In this document: in pieces, positions 54,801 through 60,800 of the stretch
Numbering within the stretch: position 1 is the stretch's first letter
How the letters are laid out: each line of letters opens with the position of its first letter
Position numbers and translations under genes: made by a program
Notes under the pieces: generated by a model
Database searches by the model: none
The model's input: the letters and a program-made list of their open reading frames with translations, nothing else
What the model was told of the DNA's origin: nothing
Source of the DNA: Calliphora vicina
Taxonomy: Eukaryota; Arthropoda; Insecta; Diptera; Calliphoridae
Length of the DNA stretch: 64,000 bases
Direction: 5' to 3'
Assembly: GCF_958450345.1 (NCBI RefSeq)
Contig: NC_088780.1
Coordinates: 108,140,226 to 108,204,225, forward strand

Positions 54801-57800
54801 AACTGCCGTTAAAAAATTTTATTTGTTTGTTCATACCTAATAATAGGTTAACGATATCCTACGAAGACAAAAACTCGTATACAAGTAAATATGGGCACAT
54901 TTTAAGTAAAAATGAGCTTTTATTTTAATATTCATCAAAATATGTTAATTTCGTTCCTACATTTCTTGTTCTAGTTGCCTGAGACACGTTAATGGCCTGA
55001 CGAATTTTTAATAACTTTAACATTTTTTGACCTATTTCTGTTTTTTATGTCTCATTAGAACGACAATTATGTACAGATTACAAAAGTAATTTTTTAATGG
55101 CAAAATTTTTACAAAAACTGAAAAAAAATTCATTTTTTCCCCTTGTAAATGCATCTCAAAACTTCAGAGGGCTTGTGGCACGTCTTAACCCCAACCGATT
55201 TACCTAAAATTTTTTCAGGATGATTTTTTTACTAATGTTCACCAAACTGGGGGGTGAGAATGGCTAAAATCCAACTTTCGTTTATTAAGGGCCACCCTAA
55301 TGAGTATGTATATTAAAATTCATATCGAAACACAGGAATAAAAAACCACTTCTGTATTAGAGTATCCAAAACCGAAACCGGTTTTTCATCTTTGTAAACT
55401 CGACCGATTTCGGTTTTCTTTAACATTGCGGTTTTTTGAAAACCGGTTTTTATAAGACGGTTAACCGGTTTTAATGAAATATATTTTCAAAAGCTCATTT
55501 AAACATATTTTTGAAAAACTTTGATACCATTTTTAAAAATATTGATAAATTTTATAGAAAACTGTAACTTTTGATAATATTACGTAAAATATATAAAATA
55601 ATTGCTTTAAGAATTCAAAAAATGTATATTAGCGTATTTTTCATATTGAATAAAAATTTAATGTAAACTGGTTAACGGGTCCTTTAGACAAAAGCCGAAA
55701 CCGGATAATCGGTTTTTTTAAAAGATAAAAATCAAAACCGGTTTTTTCAAAAACACGCCTTTTCGGTTAAACCGGAAACCGGTTTTTTAAATTTGCCGGT
55801 TTTTTGGACACTCTAGTCAATATATTAAACTTACTTGCGGTGGCGGTGATCCACTGGCAGAACATTTAAGCGATATTAATGGTCCAGGGCGTACATTCTG
55901 TTCAATAAACGTATAAATCAATTCTGGCACCGTGTCTACCCAAACACGATGTGATAAAGATGATTAAAAACGGAAAGAGAAAAAATATGAACAAAAAAAT
56001 GTTTGATTAACACGAGTATGAAACACATCTTATCGTCAAACTTAAGAGGATGTATAAGAATTTTAATATTTACCACCCAATTTTAATTCCGCCATCGCTT
56101 GAGCACTAGATTTTTGATTTTCCACCAAACACTGGTACACGCCACGATCTCGACGGCCCACATTTTGTATGACCAAAGAGGTTTTAGCCAGAAAGCGTAA
56201 ACTGAAATTGGAAATAATGGATGAAAGGTTTTAGATTTATTAATGCAAAGATTTTTTAAATCCATAATGTGTGTGTTATTAATGATTATGTTCAAAAGTT
56301 GAGCTTATATTTCACTCGGTGTAGATCATAACACAATTTTTCTTTATTAACATTTATCAATAGTAAAAACAAGTAAGAGATAGTTTCTGGGATAAAGATA
56401 ATCTAAATTCATCGTATCTATTGAGCATCATTGGTGAGTTAAACCTAAGTATAAAATGACAAATTTTGAATTTTTTATTAAAAACTAATATATTTGACTC
56501 TAACGGAGGTTAAAAAAGTTTAAATTTTAATATTAATATTACATAAACAGGATGGCATTGATGTGGCAATACAAAAATTTAAATTCTTTCAGTACTTCAA
56601 ATATATTGGTATCAAAAAGAAATTATATTTTCTTCCTACAGAAATAAATTCTCCATAAATAATCGTATCATACAAAATTTTATGAATATGGCAATGTGTC
56701 TTATTTCATTCTACAATCCAACCATAAAACATTGAAATAATTTATGTTTACTTTAGAATTATAAAACAATAAGTACATATTTTTGTATAAGCAAAGCCGA
56801 TCAATGAATTTGCTGCACAAATTTTCAACGTTTATTTTGAAACATTTATACAATATAAATTTAAATGTTGGCCATAATTAGCCATGACCTTTTCCCATCT
56901 TTCTGGCAGGATATGAATTTCGCGCCAAAATAACTGCTCATCGTTTGAGGCCAATTTCGGATACTCTATTCTAAGGTGAAGCGTATCCCAGAAAGAGTGC
57001 TCTGCATTGTAATCCATCCATTTTTTATCGCATGTAAAGGTTCGGGGCAAAAATTATTTTCTTTTGTAATGTTCAAGTAGCATTTCAAACATATAAAATC
57101 CTGCTTTTGGTTTAATCCTGCTGCTCGAAAACTTTTACAATTTGCTGCTTGAGTAGCTCCCAATGATTTTGCAAGCTCTTGTTGAGTTTTACAACAATCT
57201 TCATAAAGTAATGCCTCCAATTCTTGGTATTCAAACTTTTTTGGATGGCTTTCAAAAGAATACACACAGAAAACAGATTCGTAGTAGCAACCGAATTTGT
57301 TGCCAATCGAATAATTATGTCTTAGTGACCGAATAACAAAAGTTTGGTTGCTTCAAGCGAAATTCTCCTTTATCAACTGAATTTCTATTAATAGAAGCGA
57401 AAAATTCTATGTGTGCAACCAAATCATTCGATTGGCAATAATTGCTACTACGAATCTGTTTTATCTGTGTATGCTTAAACACAATAAAACTTAGAGAGCT
57501 AAAGATCACATACCAATTTGACATATTAAATAAAACTTAAAACTAAAATTTATGTTTATTAATATCTAAATTTATGTTCAATCAAATTGTTTGAATTACC
57601 TAGTTTTAATAAAATCCCAAATGCATGTAGGGTACTGAGAAATAGATGGTCTGTTTAACAAATATGTCTATCAAATATAATTTTGTGTTTTTTGCACATA
57701 AATATGTATATAAACCAGAAATCGAAAATAACTCGTCCATATATCAAAAAACCCAAATTGTTATTTATATTTTTGTGATAAAAATAAATCACTGAAAATA

Positions 57801-60800
57801 ACAGTTATAAAATGATTTTTATTTAAATGGTTTGGTATGACCTTTATTCGTGTTTGTTGTTTTTTAATGGTTTGGTGTGAGATACACAATTCATTTGTTC
57901 TTTATAACTGTTACTTTTTCTTTTATTTACATACAATAACATATTATTAGTAATTTTTAACAAATTATGGAAATAATATGATAAGTATGAAGTAATGAAG
58001 TCAGAGTAACAGAAATGAGAATTTTTTTTTAAATTGTTATTAATCTTTTAATAAATTTTATATATTTAAGCGTTGATTTGCATTAAATGATTTTTTGCGA
58101 TTTACGAAAAAAATAAATTATAAATCACTCATCTAGATTAGTTGTGTTTGTTTCTTTTCTGTTTCTCTCAACCCCAAACCCAAAATGTTCTCGAATAAAT
58201 CACTCTATCAGTGATATATCACAAAAAATTATTTTTAAATGGCTGCGAATGAGAATTTACCATTGAAATGAAAGTGAACACGTTATTTTCGGTCTCTGAT
58301 ATAAACATTGGGGAGGTCTCTATGTTCAACTTTTTCGTTTTTCGGAGCTTTCAAAATCTTTCGTTTAAAAAATCATTTTTGAGCAATATCGGATAACGTT
58401 GCACTTACGTTGACGTTTATTTAAAGATTTCTGACATCGAAAATTTTGGTGTATACTCACTTTTGAGGCTCACTGCATATATACAGTGGTTGACAAAACA
58501 ATGGTAAATTTTCCAAATATTCCATATGTAGCCCAAAATAGAAAATATTTTTGTAAAATAAAATTTTTTTTTTAGTATTTTCCTTGTATAGTTTTATTTA
58601 TATAAATTAACTGAGAAACAAACAACATAGTTAATTATATTCTGAAAAAAGGGAACAAAATTAAAAATATTCACTATTTCGCTACTGACAAAACAATGGA
58701 AACTTTTAAACTTCTGCAAGAAAGAAGTGTAAAACGAAAATAATATTTAAAAGAACGATGTAAAAAGCATCCTGTTTACAGTTTTTTTTTTTAAATTCTG
58801 GTAATTTTTCACAATTTCTTTTTCTAAGTTTTTCGCATAATTGCTTTTTTTCAAAGTTAACGAAAATGGCTAAAGTTAAGATTTGTGAAGACTTAAAAAA
58901 TAAAATAATTAACGATTTTAAAGCTGGTTTAAAACAAAAAAGTATCTGTGACAAATATTCAATAAATAAATCAGCAGTTTCAAAAATTATAAAGAAATTT
59001 CGTGAGACCGGTTCTGTAAAAACTCAACATTTAGAAGAAGACCTCGTAAGACTACTCCTAGACAAGATAATTTAATAGCGAGAGAGTTCAAGAAACTCCC
59101 AAAAATAACTCTTCGAGAGGTTGTTAATAGCCTAAAATTAGAAATAAGTACCCGAACAGTTAGTCGCAGGGCAAATGAGGCTGGTCTTGGTTGCTATCGT
59201 CCTGTGGAAAAACTACTCATTTCTAAAAAGAACCGTTCTGATTGTCTACAATTTGCCAGGGATCATTTAAACTGGTCGATACAGAAATGGAATACTGTCC
59301 TCTTTTCCGACGAATCCAAATACAATTTAAGAGGCAGTGATGGGAGAACATTTGTAAGGGAACATTTTAAAGGGAAAATGATTAGATCCAAAGTACACAA
59401 ATAAGACTGTAAATTTTGGCGGTGGCAATATTATGATATGGGGATGTTTTTCAGGGCAAGGTATGGGCCCAATTCATATTATAAAAGATACCATGACAGG
59501 CATAGGATACAGAACCGTATTAAACTATGTTATGTATCCATACGCTGAGGAAAATATGCCCCTAGTTTGGAGATTCCAACACGACAAAGACCCGAAACAC
59601 ACCTCTAGGGTTGTAACCGAGTGGTTACAATCCAACGAGGTACGTGTTTTGAAGTGGCCTGCCCAATCGCCAGATCTCAATTCCATAGAAAATCTATGGG
59701 AAATCGTAAAATAAGGACCCAAAATTACACCAGGAAGGAAGATTTTTCGGAGGCGGTTATAAGGGAGTGGCAAAATATTTCAAAGGAGACCATTGACTCT
59801 TTAAATGGTTCAATGCATCGTGGATGTGTAGCAGTTATAAAAAATAAGGGATACCCAACAAAATATTGAGTTATTGCAAAGTTTAGACCATATTTGTTAA
59901 AATAATACCTAAGTATCCATTGTTTTGTCAATGCCGTAATAAAGAAATCTTTTAATTTTGTTTTCTCATTTTTAGAATTTAATTAATTATGTCCTTTGTT
60001 CTTTTGTAAATTAAGTTAATAAAAGTATACAAATAAAATACTACAAAAATGTTAAAATTTTTTAAAAAATTATTTCTGATTTTAGGCCAACTGTATGTTG
60101 CCCCAAACCTCGAATTTGGGAGCATCGAAAATCCAAAATATGGACCACTGTAATAAAATGATTCCCAAAACATTTACACACATTCGACATAACTAAATAC
60201 ATTTATGGAGTTACCCAGTTTTTTAAACAAATATTTGTTTCCTTTTATTCTTATTAGTTTTTATAGTTTTTACATGAAAATAACTTTTAATTTTTTAAAA
60301 CATAACCAGTATTCAGTATTTACTGTTTTAACAATTTTCTTACTTTTTAAGTACAAAAATAGTTATAATTTTATCTGTTTCGGTTAAATCAGAATTTTTT
60401 TGTTTTTAAAACAAGCAAATTAGTTTTCCCTATAGTTACTAATAGTATAGAAGCAATTTTAATCCAAATTTTATTGACCGACACTGTAGGCATGTTATTA
60501 GACAAGAGTATAGAAGCAATGTATATATTCTAAAATATTTGTATGTATGTTTACAATATCCTTTGCATAAAATCCTAAGTGAAGCATAAAAACTTTACGC
60601 TTGATTTGTTATTTTGATTTTTTTCATATTCATACACTGCCTCCAACACAAAATATCTAGAAGAAAAAAAATGATGAAAAAATCAACATCTGTTGAATTG
60701 TCTAATAATCATTTTGTTTTTCTTTTCCCTCCAACATATTTTATTTATTTCTTGGCAAAAGGATTGAACTGGAATTTTCTCTATCTTGTTCATGCTTTTC

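Larger units (their letters stand above)
52180..55834 (-). other. Dscam2 intron splitting Ig5, 3.65 kb
   Basis: Almost wholly occupied by mobile elements: a TIR element with a nested retrotransposon piece (52,293-53,264), a CAGTGGTTCT MITE (53,703-54,231), a hAT-like element (54,258-55,299) and an AACCGGTT-rich element (55,358-55,815). Confidence 0.75.

Noticed and set aside
59525..59773. Minus-strand frame within the Tc1-like element
   Set aside because: It is the antisense shadow of the transposase catalytic domain.
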